NCBI GenBank assembly: GCA_021788955.1
Contig: JAJYKC010000014.1
Coordinates: forward strand, 1 to 13,407
Source: Acidobacteriota bacterium
GTDB lineage: Bacteria; Acidobacteriota; Terriglobia; Bryobacterales; Bryobacteraceae
Direction: 5' to 3'
Length of the DNA: 13,407 nucleotides
The notes beneath the pieces are model-generated. The model did no database searches and was not told the origin of the DNA. It saw nothing but the letters and a program-made list of their open reading frames with translations. Made by a program: the position numbers and the translations under genes. Below are positions 13,406 to 13,407 of this stretch, one piece after another; the stretch's first letter is position 1, and every line of letters starts with the position of its first letter.

Positions 13406-13407
13406 GC

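Noticed and set aside
1..13407. tRNA, rRNA, CRISPR array, insertion sequence or prophage
   Set aside because: No cloverleaf, rRNA core sequence, regularly spaced repeats, transposase motifs or terminal repeats with target duplication were seen.

Overview
The window is G+C-rich bacterial chromosome with short intergenic gaps. Several genes overlap or abut, and there is no tRNA, rRNA, CRISPR array or insertion sequence. The gene content (a DUF1844 protein, a LolA-like periplasmic protein, a very large cyclic-glucan-synthase-type glycosyltransferase and a SPASM-like radical SAM enzyme) and the codon use suggest a soil-type Acidobacteriota, perhaps of the Bryobacterales/Solibacter kind. That assignment is an inference from general familiarity, not a measurement.

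Left end (1-877). This part is worn. It holds the first residues of a minus-strand DUF1214-like gene whose signal peptide and body lie in different frames, and a minus-strand remnant of the glycine-cleavage T-protein gene (gcvT) that keeps only about 50 recognisable residues. Nothing intact lies between 220 and 877. Promoter-like sequences face both ways near 783-863.

Centre left (878-4056, plus strand). There is an intact short/branched-chain acyl-CoA dehydrogenase, then an exported LolA-like protein, then a radical SAM enzyme with a cysteine-rich C-terminus. Stem-loops lie in the gaps.

Centre (4057-11214, plus strand). This is the most interesting block. A 109-base gap carries three back-to-back stem-loops. 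A full-length ABC exporter follows, overlapping by ATGA with a 1481-residue glycosyltransferase that matches the GT84 and glycoamylase-like (PF10091/GH189) parts of cyclic beta-1,2-glucan synthase (NdvB/Cgs) but has no C-terminal GH94 phosphorylase module. Then, 21 bases later, comes a 257-residue protein I do not recognise. Read together, this looks like a compact operon for making and exporting a glucan, with a shortened synthase and an unknown third partner.

Right end (11218-13407, minus strand). A tight operon runs from a DUF1844 protein to a PhnP-like metallo-beta-lactamase-fold hydrolase (zero-base gap) to ribF (ATGA overlap). It converges on the unknown gene, with three bases between the stop codons. 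The last 124 bases are intergenic. They hold a probable minus-strand promoter and, facing out of the window, a perfect TTGACA box overlapped by an 8-bp inverted repeat.
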